64,000 nucleotides of DNA from Hymenobacter properus (lineage in GTDB: Bacteria; Bacteroidota; Bacteroidia; Cytophagales; Hymenobacteraceae): positions 124,001 to 188,000 of the forward strand of contig NZ_JADQDP010000003.1 in NCBI RefSeq assembly GCF_015694735.1, given 5' to 3'. The notes beneath the pieces are model-generated. The model did no database searches. It saw nothing but the letters and a program-made list of their open reading frames with translations, and had not been told where the DNA came from. How positions within the stretch are numbered: the first letter of the stretch is position 1; every line of letters begins with the position of its first letter. The translations under genes and the position numbers were made by a program. Of this stretch, positions 1-7,587 are shown piece by piece.

Positions 1-1208
1 ATCTCGCCGTCCTGGGCGATTTTCACGTCCATGTTGTCGATAAGCGGGCCCACCGTGCCAATCATGTTGTTTTCGGGCTCGTAGCCGCCCACGGCAATAA
101 CCGGTGACGTTTCCGTCAGGCCGTAGCCCTCCATCACGCGAATGCCGGCTGCCCAGAAAACCCGGGCCAGGCGCGGCTGCAGGGCGCCACCGCCGCTCAC
201 GATGCAGCGCAGGTTGCCGCCCAGCGCCTCGCGCCACTTGTTGAAAATGATTTTGTTGGCCAGTGCCAACTGCGTGTTGTACAGGAAGCCCTGGTTTTTC
301 TGGGTGTCGAACTTCAGGCCCAAGTCCAGAGCCCAGAAGAATAGACTCTTTTTGATGCCTTCCTGCTCGTGGCCCTTCGCCACAATCTTGTCGTACACTT
401 TTTCGAGCAGGCGCGGCACGGTGGTGAAAATCTGCGGATGCACCTCACGCAAGTTGTCGGCAATGGTGTCCATGCTTTCGGCGTAGTAAATACTCACGCT
501 GTTTATCATGTACAGGTAGGTCACCATGCGCTCGAAAATGTGGCAGAGCGGCAGGAAGCTCAGGGCTTTATCGTCCTTCGTCACGGGCACAAAGCGCTGC
601 GAGCTACGGCAGTTACTCAGGATGTTGTCGTGGGTGAGCATCACGCCCTTGGGGCTGCCGGTGGTGCCGCTCGTGTAAATGAGCGTGAGCAGGTCGTCGG
701 GCTCCACGGCCGCTTTCAGCGGGTCGAGGTCGGCCGGGTTGCCTTTTTTACCGATTTCGAGCAGTTCGTCGAAATGGCGGGCGCCGTCGACTTTATCGAA
801 AGTGAAGACGTTTTCGGCGGGAATATCGAGGCCCTCCGTGGCTTCCTTCACTTTATCGAACAGCTTTTTATCGGCCACGAACACGGCTCGCACGCCGGCA
901 TCGGTGAAGATGTATTTGTAGTCCTCGACGGTGATGCTGGGGTACATCGGCACACTGGTGGCGCCGATTTGGGAGATGCCGAAGTCGGCCATCAGCCACT
1001 CAGGGCGGTTCATGCTGATGATGGCCACTTTGTCGCCGCGCTTGAGGCCGAGCGACACGAGGCCGAGGCTGACGGCATTGGCCTGGTCCTGAAGTTGCTG
1101 GCTGCTGATGGGCACCCACTGGCCGTCTATCTTGGAAGCCAGCGCGTCGGGTTTGGGGGCGGTGGCGATTTGGTGCTGTAGTATATCGAAGGCGCGACGA
1201 ACGTCCAT
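1..1208 (-). CDS. Long-chain acyl-CoA synthetase (AMP-forming), 3' end cut by window edge
   Basis: The reverse strand reads open from an ATG at 1208 to the left edge, giving 402 residues. The protein should activate fatty acids to acyl-CoA through an acyl-AMP intermediate. The AMP-binding P-loop motif YTSGTTGSPKG lies at about residues 178-188, and a GYGLTETSP motif, the adenylate-forming A5 region, lies near residue 365. The N-terminal start MDVRRAFDIL and the early acyl-activating fold resemble FadD15-type long-chain ligases of Bacteroidota, which usually run to about 590 residues, so roughly the C-terminal third is missing. It is divergent from the arginase-like gene at 1406. Substrate chain length cannot be read from sequence. 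Confidence 0.9.
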   Translation of the reverse strand, partial: MDVRRAFDILQHQIATAPKPDALASKIDGQWVPISSQQLQDQANAVSLGLVSLGLKRGDKVAIISMNRPEWLMADFGISQIGATSVPMYPSITVEDYKYIFTDAGVRAVFVADKKLFDKVKEATEGLDIPAENVFTFDKVDGARHFDELLEIGKKGNPADLDPLKAAVEPDDLLTLIYTSGTTGSPKGVMLTHDNILSNCRSSQRFVPVTKDDKALSFLPLCHIFERMVTYLYMINSVSIYYAESMDTIADNLREVHPQIFTTVPRLLEKVYDKIVAKGHEQEGIKKSLFFWALDLGLKFDTQKNQGFLYNTQLALANKIIFNKWREALGGNLRCIVSGGGALQPRLARVFWAAGIRVMEGYGLTETSPVIAVGGYEPENNMIGTVGPLIDNMDVKIAQDGE

Positions 1209-1374
1209 TGGGTGGGGTGAGATAAGGCGTTGCGGTGAATTTCAGCTTAAATAAAGAGCTTTTTTCCGGGCCAAGCTACGGCCGAAGAGCCCGTCCGTAG
1301 GCTTGCTCATACGGGTAAAAACCAAACGAGCCGCAAAAACGGTCAAAAAACCGCTCGAACGGCCTTTTCCTGTG

Positions 1375-1382
1375 TAATTTTG
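1375..1382 (+). promoter_or_regulatory. Candidate -7 promoter element for the arginase-like gene
   Basis: The sequence TAATTTTG matches the Bacteroidota -7 consensus TAnnTTTG and lies 23 bases before the ATG at 1406. No clear TTTG -33 box is seen at the usual distance, so this is a partial match. Confidence 0.35.
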
Positions 1383-1405
1383 GGCTGCTTGCATTTACGC
1401 TCCTC

Positions 1406-2557
1406 ATGAATCTGGCCCTGTTTTTTGACCCGCTGCCGGAAACGCTGACCGCCGCCACGCCCGCGCCTACCACGCTGGCCGCCTACGCCACCCGCTTCAC
1501 CGAAACGTTTCCGGACTGGCGTGCTGCCGACCTGGCCCTCATCGGGCTGGACGAGTGGCGCGGCAGCAGCACCGGCCACCCCAGCCGCCACGGCGCCAAC
1601 GAGGTGCGCCACCGCTTCTACAATCTGCAGAAAGGCAGCGGCGCCGTGCGCCTCGTCGACCTCGGCAACCTGCGCCCCGGCCTCACGCTGGAAGACACCT
1701 ACCAGCGCCTGCGCGAGATTGTGGCCGCCCTGATTGAGGAAAACACGGTGCCCATCCTGCTCGGCGGCAGCCACGACCTCGACTACGGCCAGTTCCTGGC
1801 CTACGAAACCCAGAACCGCGCCATCAGCTTCGCCATGGTCGACTCGCGGCCCGACATGGCCGAGCCCGGCCCCGGCACCGCGCCCGAAGACAGCCACCTG
1901 CGCCGCATGCTGGTGCATGAGCCCAACTTCGTGTTCAGCCTAGCCCACCTGGCCCACCAGCAGTACCTCACGCCGCCGGAGGTGCTGGTGGCGCTCGAAA
2001 AGATGCACTTCGAAACCATGAGCGTGGGCGAAGTGCGGGCCGACCGGCGTTTGTCGGAGCCGCTCATCCGGCAGGCCGATTTCATGAGCGTCGACATTGC
2101 CGCCATCCGCTGGCAGGACGCCCCCGGCTACTACCCCGCCTACCCCTTCGGCCTCGGCAACGAGGAGGCCACGCAGCTGTGCTGGTACGCCGGCCACAAC
2201 GAGCAGCTCAGCTCCTTTGGCCTCTACGGCTACCGCACCGACCAGGACGTGAATGGCTTGGCCGCCGCCACCCTGGCCACCATGCTCTGGTACTTCGTGG
2301 AAGGCTTCTACCACCGCCGGCCCGAAACCGGCTTCGGCACCTTCCGCTTCCTCACCTACACCGTGGTGCTGCCCGGCAACCCCGATAAGCTGGTTTTCTA
2401 CAAATCGCGCCGCGCCGAGAAGTGGTGGATGGAAGTGGAGCGCCTCGGCGACAACTCGGTGAAGCGCGTAGTGCCCTGCACCTACGAAGACTACCTGAAC
2501 GCCTCGCAAGGCGACTTGCCGCAACGCTGGATTCGACTGCAGGCGCTGCTGAGCTAG
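1406..2557 (+). CDS. Arginase/formimidoylglutamase-fold protein with incomplete metal site
   Basis: This 383-residue protein has the ureohydrolase (arginase, agmatinase, HutG) layout. It carries a first metal motif GGSHDL at residues 120-125, a second block VDSRPDM at 145-151 where the family has DAHxD, and a third block SVDIAAIRW at about 228-236 where the family has SxDxDxxDP. By this alignment two of the six usual Mn ligands are replaced: the His of DAHxD by Arg, and the second Asp of the last motif by Ala. Similar proteins in Bacteroidota are usually annotated formimidoylglutamase. The fold is clear, but hydrolase activity is doubtful. There are no hut genes nearby. The gene is followed by an inverted repeat. 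Confidence 0.7.
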   Translation: MNLALFFDPLPETLTAATPAPTTLAAYATRFTETFPDWRAADLALIGLDEWRGSSTGHPSRHGANEVRHRFYNLQKGSGAVRLVDLGNLRPGLTLEDTYQRLREIVAALIEENTVPILLGGSHDLDYGQFLAYETQNRAISFAMVDSRPDMAEPGPGTAPEDSHLRRMLVHEPNFVFSLAHLAHQQYLTPPEVLVALEKMHFETMSVGEVRADRRLSEPLIRQADFMSVDIAAIRWQDAPGYYPAYPFGLGNEEATQLCWYAGHNEQLSSFGLYGYRTDQDVNGLAAATLATMLWYFVEGFYHRRPETGFGTFRFLTYTVVLPGNPDKLVFYKSRRAEKWWMEVERLGDNSVKRVVPCTYEDYLNASQGDLPQRWIRLQALLS

Positions 2558-2586
2558 CAGAACAGTTTGTAAGAACGATTTATAAG

Positions 2587-2689
2587 AACGTCATGCTGAG
2601 CGCAGCCGAAGCATCTCTACCGCAACAGTAAATCAATGCCATCCCAACGAAGCGGTAGAGATGCTTCGACTACGCTCAGCATGACCGTT
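2587..2689. repeat. Palindromic intergenic repeat, family A copy 1
   Basis: Left arm 2587-2623 and right arm 2652-2689 are near-perfect reverse complements, with cores CATGCTGAGCG and CGCTCAGCATG. The same core recurs at seven other sites in the window. The right arm runs through the ATG at 2681 that starts the next gene. Confidence 0.9.
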
Positions 2690-2935
2690 TCAGAACAACA
2701 AGACCTCCCCACCTACACCACCCGCCAACTGGCCCTGCGCAACGGCCAGGACCGCGCCGAAATCTGGGTGGCGTACCAGGGCCAGATTTATGATGTGACC
2801 CGCTCACGGCTCTGGCAGCGCGGCAACCACTACGAGCACTGGGCCGGCCAGGACCTCACCGCCGAGCTGGACAAGGACGCCCCGCACACGGCCAACGTTT
2901 TCGATAATTTTCCGGTAATTGGCCGCCTGCAGTAG
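2681..2935 (+). CDS. Cytochrome b5-like heme-binding domain protein
   Basis: This is a small stand-alone protein of 84 residues with the compact cytochrome b5/steroid-binding fold seen in short bacterial proteins. GNHYEHWAGQDLT at about residues 48-60 corresponds to the first axial His region (the H..AGxD pattern of cytochrome b5), and APHTANVFDNFPVIG at 67-81 holds the second candidate His. There is no signal peptide, so it is probably cytoplasmic. The reading frame extends upstream to 2636 through the repeat arm; the ATG at 2681 is chosen because family similarity begins just after it. That start codon is itself part of the repeat. The redox partner is unknown. Confidence 0.7.
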   Translation: MTVSEQQDLPTYTTRQLALRNGQDRAEIWVAYQGQIYDVTRSRLWQRGNHYEHWAGQDLTAELDKDAPHTANVFDNFPVIGRLQ

Positions 2936-3005
2936 AATAGGCTCTTGCCTGTTTATTGCCTGAAAAATTTATTCCCCGAACAAGCAAAAGCCTGTTCCAC
3001 GCTCT

Positions 3006-3809
3006 ATGATGACCACCGAAGCCCCCTCCGAATTCAACCACCTCGAAACCCTCTCCACCACCGAGTTGCTGGCCGGCATGAACAAGCTCGACCACACAGT
3101 GCCCGATACCGTAGCCAAAGCCCTGCCGCAGATTGAGGCGCTGGTCGATGCCATTGTGGCCCGGCTGGGCGCGGGCGGGCGGCTGTTCTACATCGGGGCG
3201 GGCACGAGCGGTCGACTGGGCGTGGTGGATGCTTCGGAGTGCCCGCCCACGTTTGGCGTGCCGGCCGGGCTGGTGGTGGGCATCATGGCTGGCGGCGACG
3301 GTGCCATTCGCCAAGCCGTGGAAGGCGCCGAGGACGACGCCGAGCAAGCCTGGATTGACTTGCAAAAGCACGACATCAACGCCAAAGACGTGCTGGTGGG
3401 CATTGCTGCCTCGGGCCGCACTCCCTACGTTATTGGGGGGCTTAATAAGGCACGGGCCGCTGGCCTGGCCACCGGCTGCGTGGTGTGCAACGCCGGTTCG
3501 GGCGTGGCTGCCGCCGCCGAGTTTCCGGTGGAAGTGGTGACGGGGCCGGAGTTCCTGACGGGCAGCACGCGCCTCAAGGCCGGCACCGCGCAGAAGCTGG
3601 TGCTGAACATGCTCACCACCGCAACGTTCATCCGCCTGGGCCGGGTGAAGGGCAACAAGATGGTCGACATGCAGCTCACCAACGAGAAGCTGGTGCACCG
3701 CGGCGAGAAAATGCTGATGGACGAGCTGGGCATTGCCGAAGCCGAAGCCGTGCAACTGCTGAAGCAGCACGGCAGCGTGCGGGCGGCACTGGAGGCAACT
3801 AAGTCGTAG
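3006..3809 (+). CDS. murQ: N-acetylmuramic acid 6-phosphate etherase
   Basis: MurQ cleaves the D-lactyl ether of MurNAc-6-phosphate to give GlcNAc-6-phosphate, a step of cell-wall recycling in the cytoplasm. The 267-residue product has the SIS-type sugar-phosphate motif YIGAGTSGRLG at about 62-72, DASECPPTFG with the catalytic-region Glu at about 78, the AVEGAEDD segment, and GIAASGRTPYV and TGSTRLKAGTAQK in the second half. It is about 30 residues shorter than the E. coli enzyme, lacking part of the C-terminal helical region. No PTS importer or anhMurNAc kinase gene is adjacent. A second Met lies one codon after the first, so the exact start is ambiguous by one residue. Confidence 0.92.
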   Translation: MMTTEAPSEFNHLETLSTTELLAGMNKLDHTVPDTVAKALPQIEALVDAIVARLGAGGRLFYIGAGTSGRLGVVDASECPPTFGVPAGLVVGIMAGGDGAIRQAVEGAEDDAEQAWIDLQKHDINAKDVLVGIAASGRTPYVIGGLNKARAAGLATGCVVCNAGSGVAAAAEFPVEVVTGPEFLTGSTRLKAGTAQKLVLNMLTTATFIRLGRVKGNKMVDMQLTNEKLVHRGEKMLMDELGIAEAEAVQLLKQHGSVRAALEATKS

Positions 3810-3912
3810 CAAAAGCTTCGGCTTGTGTCTCACGGGCTTATTTCCTGCGCCGAACGATTCAGCCTTTTTCGCGTTTCTAAAAACGCACAGGCTCCAGCGT
3901 GTGCCCTTTATC

Positions 3913-4503
3913 ATGCACACCATCGAGCCGCACTACAACTGGATTGAGCAATACTCGGCCTCCGAAGACCCTCGCTCGCCCCTCTTCGAAGCCGAAAACA
4001 GCCTCGACACCTACACCAACACCATCTACGGCTACTACATCCACCCACAGTGGGACAGCCTGGGCTCCGACACGCTGTTTTTCAAAATTCTATTCGCCGA
4101 CTATGAGTTGGGCATTGCCGTGCTTGAATTCATTGGCGAGTGGAACGACGCCATCGAGAACGACATCATGGAGCTTAAACGGAATATCATTGATATTCTG
4201 ACCCATGAGGGCATCCGCAAGTTCATCCTCATTGGCGAAAACGTGTTCAATTTCCACGGCTCCGACGATTCGTACTACGAAGAGTGGTACGAGGACGTGG
4301 AAGACGGCTGGATTGCGGGCGTGAACTTCCTGGAGCACGTGCAGCGCGAAATGAAGCAATATAACGTGGACAACTACGTCAATTTCGGCGGCCAGCTCGA
4401 CGACCTGCCCTGGCGCACCTACGAGCCGCGCCGCCTGTTCGAAGTGATAGATAATATTCTGAACCGCCGGCTGGGCGCACCCGAAACCGAAATAGAAGGT
4501 TAA
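3913..4503 (+). CDS. Conserved hypothetical protein, acidic and aromatic-rich
   Basis: A 196-residue soluble protein that I do not recognise. It has no signal peptide or membrane segment. It is strongly acidic and rich in Tyr and Trp, with segments such as YYEEWYEDVEDGWIAG and a FILIGENVFNF stretch suggesting an alpha/beta core. The frame is open upstream to 3823, but the ATG at 3913 (MHTIEPHYNW) gives the more natural N-terminus because the upstream residues are of mixed, non-conserved type. It follows murQ by about 100 bases and is closed by a strong terminator. Function unknown. Confidence 0.6.
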   Translation: MHTIEPHYNWIEQYSASEDPRSPLFEAENSLDTYTNTIYGYYIHPQWDSLGSDTLFFKILFADYELGIAVLEFIGEWNDAIENDIMELKRNIIDILTHEGIRKFILIGENVFNFHGSDDSYYEEWYEDVEDGWIAGVNFLEHVQREMKQYNVDNYVNFGGQLDDLPWRTYEPRRLFEVIDNILNRRLGAPETEIEG

Positions 4504-4504
4504 T

Positions 4505-4539
4505 AAAAAAAGCCTCTCCGTTGCCGGAGAGGCTTTTTT
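4505..4539. terminator. Bidirectional rho-independent terminator
   Basis: A perfect GCCTCTCCG/CGGAGAGGC hairpin is flanked by an A-run on the left and a T-run on the right. It lies between the convergent genes ending at 4503 and 4559 and can serve both. Confidence 0.9.
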
Positions 4540-4558
4540 GTGCCCGAAGGCGAAGAAA

Positions 4559-4810
4559 TTACTTCTTCACTTCTTCAGCGGGGGTTTCGGTAGCAGGAGC
4601 CATCTTGTCGGCAGCATCCTCCATTTTGTCAGCCTTAGCGTCGGCCGAGTCACGTACGGCGTCAGCCTTGTCTTCCATGGCATCAGCTTTGGCTTCGCCA
4701 GCAGCTTCTACGTTGTCAGCCTGCTGCTCCACAGCTTCTTCTTTCTTGCTTTCGCAAGCGGTGAACGAGAACGAGGCAGCAGCCAGGGCGAGGAACAATA
4801 CTTTTTTCAT
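4559..4810 (-). CDS. Small low-complexity lipoprotein
   Basis: An 83-residue precursor with a hydrophobic signal peptide ending in the lipobox-like FTAC, so Cys19 is the probable lipidated residue. The mature part is almost only Ala, Glu, Asp, Lys and Met, arranged as imperfect 11-residue-type units (ADAMEDKADAVRDSADAKAD), which should form a long amphipathic helix or coiled coil. Such proteins are common in Cytophagales envelopes, but no function is established. The upstream region contains a small inverted repeat at 4854-4872 (ATTTTAGC/GCTAAAAT), a possible operator. Confidence 0.75.
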   Translation of the reverse strand: MKKVLFLALAAASFSFTACESKKEEAVEQQADNVEAAGEAKADAMEDKADAVRDSADAKADKMEDAADKMAPATETPAEEVKK

Positions 4811-4853
4811 CTTGAGGTTTTGTTATGGGGTGAGATTTCAAGCAACTTCTGCG

Positions 4854-4872
4854 ATTTTAGCCAAGCTAAAAT
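4854..4872. promoter_or_regulatory. Short inverted repeat upstream of the lipoprotein gene
   Basis: Perfect 8-base arms ATTTTAGC and GCTAAAAT are separated by 3 bases, about 45 bases before the lipoprotein start. The size fits a dimeric regulator site, but no regulator is identified. Confidence 0.3.
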
Positions 4873-4971
4873 TTCAGATTCGGGGCTTTATACCCACACG
4901 CGGTAGAGGTAACCCGCCCCGAATAAAAATTTGTGAAGTTTTTATGAGGTCACCCTTCACCACCTCAAAGC

Positions 4972-6300
4972 TTACTTCTTTCGGAACACAATCCCAATCG
5001 GCACGCCCTTGAAATCGAACTGCTCGCGCATTCGATTTTCCAGGTAGCGGGTGTAGCTGGCCGTCACGTACTGCGGTAGGTTGCAGAAGAAGGCAAACAC
5101 CGGGTTGTGCGTGGGCAACTGCGTCACGTACTTGATGCGCACCAGCTTACCCTTAATGGCCGGCGGGCCATACTTCTCAATCTCCTTCAGCATCACATCG
5201 TTGAGCTGCGAGGTCGGAATCTTGCGGCGCTTGTTGTGGTACACCTCAATGGCTGTTTCAATGGCCTTGTGCACGCGCTGCTTGTTGAGTACCGAGATGA
5301 AAACAACGGGCGGATACGCAATGGGCGCAATCTTCTCCATGATTTTCGCCTCGAATTCTTTGGCGGTGTTGGTCTGCTTGTCCTCCACCAAGTCCCACTT
5401 GTTCACCAGGATGACGATGCCCTTGCGGTTCTTGTCGGCCAGGGTGATGATGTTCACGTCCTGGGCCTCAATGCCGCGGGTGGCGTCCAGCATCACAATG
5501 CACACGTCGGATTCTTCCAGGGCGCGCAGGCTGCGCATGTTGGCGTAGAACTCAATGTCCTCGCTCACCTTGGCTTTGCGGCGCAGGCCGGCGGTATCTA
5601 CCAGGATGAACTCGTTGCCGAAGGCGTTGTAGCGGGCCGAGATGGAGTCGCGGGTGGTGCCGGCGATGTCGGTCACGATGCTGCGGTCTTCGCCCAGCAG
5701 CAGGTTCACGAGGCTGGACTTGCCCACGTTGGGGCGGCCCACCACGGCAATGCGCGGGATTTCCGACTCGGGCTCTTCCACGCCGGGGTCCTCGAAGTGG
5801 CTTACCACTTGGTCGAGCAGTTCGCCGGTGCCGTGGCCGTTCTGGCTGCTGATGGCGAAGATTTCGTCGGCGGCCAAGCCCAGGGAATAAAACTCGCCCA
5901 CGCCGTTGGCGCGCAGGTTAGTGTCGGCCTTGTTGGCCACGATGTAGATGGGCTTCTGGCCCTGGTAGCGGCGCAGCACGTTGGCAAACTCCTCGTCGAG
6001 GCCGTGCACGCCGGCATCGGCGTCCACCATGAAGAGCACCACATCGGCCTCCTCAATGGCCAGTTTCACCTGCTTGTTGATTTCGCCCTCGAAAATGTCT
6101 TCCGAATTGTGCACGTAACCGCCCGTGTCAATCACGGTGAAGTTCTTGCCAATCCAGTCGCCGTAGCCATAGTGGCGGTCACGGGTCACGCCGCTCTCAT
6201 TGTCCATGATGGCCTTGCGCTGGCCCACGAGGCGGTTGAAAAGCGTGGATTTGCCCACGTTGGGCCGCCCCACGATGGCGATGGTATTCTGCTTAGACAT
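4972..6300 (-). CDS. der: Ribosome biogenesis GTPase Der (EngA)
   Basis: Der is an essential double-GTPase that acts in 50S subunit maturation. The 442-residue product has two G domains in tandem: the first P-loop GRPNVGKST at residues 11-19 with DTGG and NKAD motifs, and the second GRPNVGKSS at about 187-195 with DTAG and NKWD. A KH-like C-terminal domain of about 100 residues follows, ending in a basic tail. Length and order are typical. The ATG at 6300 starts MSKQNTIAIVGRP. It lies downstream of era on the same strand, separated by a family A repeat, and the two probably share transcripts. Confidence 0.96.
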   Translation of the reverse strand: MSKQNTIAIVGRPNVGKSTLFNRLVGQRKAIMDNESGVTRDRHYGYGDWIGKNFTVIDTGGYVHNSEDIFEGEINKQVKLAIEEADVVLFMVDADAGVHGLDEEFANVLRRYQGQKPIYIVANKADTNLRANGVGEFYSLGLAADEIFAISSQNGHGTGELLDQVVSHFEDPGVEEPESEIPRIAVVGRPNVGKSSLVNLLLGEDRSIVTDIAGTTRDSISARYNAFGNEFILVDTAGLRRKAKVSEDIEFYANMRSLRALEESDVCIVMLDATRGIEAQDVNIITLADKNRKGIVILVNKWDLVEDKQTNTAKEFEAKIMEKIAPIAYPPVVFISVLNKQRVHKAIETAIEVYHNKRRKIPTSQLNDVMLKEIEKYGPPAIKGKLVRIKYVTQLPTHNPVFAFFCNLPQYVTASYTRYLENRMREQFDFKGVPIGIVFRKK

Positions 6301-6387
6301 GTTGTGTGGCCCCAGCCGCCGACCCGACCTAGATTCGGCAGTGCCCGGGGTTGTTTAGTTATAAATGGTCGGAATAAGTATTTGTAG

Positions 6388-6487
6388 ACCGTCATGCCGA
6401 GCGCAGCCGAGGCATCTCGCTCGCATTCGTCTAACGATTGATTTGCTATAGCACGCGAGATGCCTCGGCTGCGCTCGGCATGACGGT
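6388..6487. repeat. Palindromic intergenic repeat, family A copy 2
   Basis: Arms of 33 bases at 6388-6420 and 6455-6487 are exact reverse complements (core CATGCCGAGCGCAGCCGAGG). It fills the era-der spacer and its right edge touches the era stop codon. Confidence 0.92.
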
Positions 6488-7386
6488 TAAGATTGATAGC
6501 CGAACCGGCTCAGCGCTTTCGAGTCAGTGCGCCAGTTCTCGTTTACTTTCACGTGCAGCTCTAGAAACACTTTTTTCAGGAAAAACTTCTCCATTTCCTC
6601 GCGCGCCCAGGTGCCTACTTTCTTCAGCGCCTCACCGCCCTGGCCGATGACAATGCCCTTCTGGCTGGCCCGCTCCACGTAGATGATGCCGCGAATGCGA
6701 ATGATGGCGTCTTCTTCCTTAAACTCCTCAATGACAACCTCGCAGCTGTAGGGAATCTCCTTTTTGTAAAGCTTGAAAATTTTCTCGCGCACCATTTCGG
6801 CGGCGAAAAAACGCTCGGGCTTGTCGGTTAGTTCGTCTTTGGGGTAGTAGGCGGGGTGGATGGGCAGGCGCTCGAGCACCATTTCCAGTACCCGCTCAGT
6901 GCCAAAGGCATTGAGGGCCGAGATAGGGAGTACCTCAGCGGCGTTGGGCAGCTGCTCTTTCCAATAGGCTAGCTTGGCTTCCACATCGGCCTGCTCGGCC
7001 TGGTCGATTTTATTGACCAGCAGGATGATGGGGGTGTCCACCATCTTGCGCAGGCGCTCCACCACGGGCTCCTCATCGTGCTTCTCGTAGATGTCCGTCA
7101 CGAACAGAACCACGTCGGCATCTTCCAAAGACGAGTACACGAAGCTCATCATGGCGTTGTGCAGCTCGTACTTGGGCTGAATGATGCCGGGCGTGTCGGA
7201 GTAAATCAGCTGGAAATCGTCGCCGTTGAGGATGCCCAGGATGCGGTGGCGCGTTGTCTGGGCCTTGCTCGTGACGATGCTCAGCCGCTCGCCCACCAGC
7301 GCATTCATCAGCGTCGACTTGCCCACGTTGGGCTTGCCAATGATGCTCACAAAGCCGGCGCGGTGGGGTTTGGTTTCGGGGTTCAC
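6487..7386 (-). CDS. era: GTPase Era
   Basis: Era binds the 3' end of 16S rRNA and is needed for 30S maturation. The 299-residue protein starts at a GTG at 7386 and has P-loop GKPNVGKST at about 17-25, switch region DTPG, the NKID motif, and a C-terminal KH domain with the GQGGEALKKVG loop (GxxG). Length matches the family. A Bacteroidota -7 box lies just upstream. The stop codon abuts a palindromic repeat that separates it from der. Confidence 0.96.
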   Translation of the reverse strand: MNPETKPHRAGFVSIIGKPNVGKSTLMNALVGERLSIVTSKAQTTRHRILGILNGDDFQLIYSDTPGIIQPKYELHNAMMSFVYSSLEDADVVLFVTDIYEKHDEEPVVERLRKMVDTPIILLVNKIDQAEQADVEAKLAYWKEQLPNAAEVLPISALNAFGTERVLEMVLERLPIHPAYYPKDELTDKPERFFAAEMVREKIFKLYKKEIPYSCEVVIEEFKEEDAIIRIRGIIYVERASQKGIVIGQGGEALKKVGTWAREEMEKFFLKKVFLELHVKVNENWRTDSKALSRFGYQS

Positions 7387-7413
7387 GAGGGATGGGTTTG
7401 ATAATCAGGGCCG

Positions 7414-7421
7414 CAAAGGTA
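7414..7421 (-). promoter_or_regulatory. Candidate -7 promoter element for era
   Basis: On the minus strand the sequence is TACCTTTG, an exact match to TAnnTTTG, about 28 bases before the era GTG. A TTTTG lies further upstream but only 14 bases away, closer than the usual -33 spacing. Confidence 0.45.
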
Positions 7422-7499
7422 CGGCTTTCCGGGCGCAAAAGCTAGGTAACCCTTTATCTAAGGCTACAGAGAAGCGGAACGTTGGGCTGCTTTCTATGT

Positions 7500-7538
7500 T
7501 TTGGTATGCCAAACCATGACGGCAAACAGCTGTTTGCC
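7500..7538. promoter_or_regulatory. Two adjacent palindromes upstream of hemH
   Basis: TTTGG-N4-CCAAA (7500-7513) is followed by a perfect 18-base palindrome at 7521-7538, GGCAAACAGCTGTTTGCC. They lie 50-90 bases before the ferrochelatase start and could be operator sites, for example for iron or heme control. No regulator is identified. Confidence 0.4.
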
Positions 7539-7587
7539 TGATGCGCCGCATGTTTCCATCTGCGCATTGCTTCGGACCTTTGCTCTA

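Noticed and set aside
5107..6387. Long open frame of 426 codons on the plus strand
   Set aside because: It is antisense to der. The composition (Val, His, Gly, Leu rich, no domain) is that of a mirror frame in high-GC DNA.
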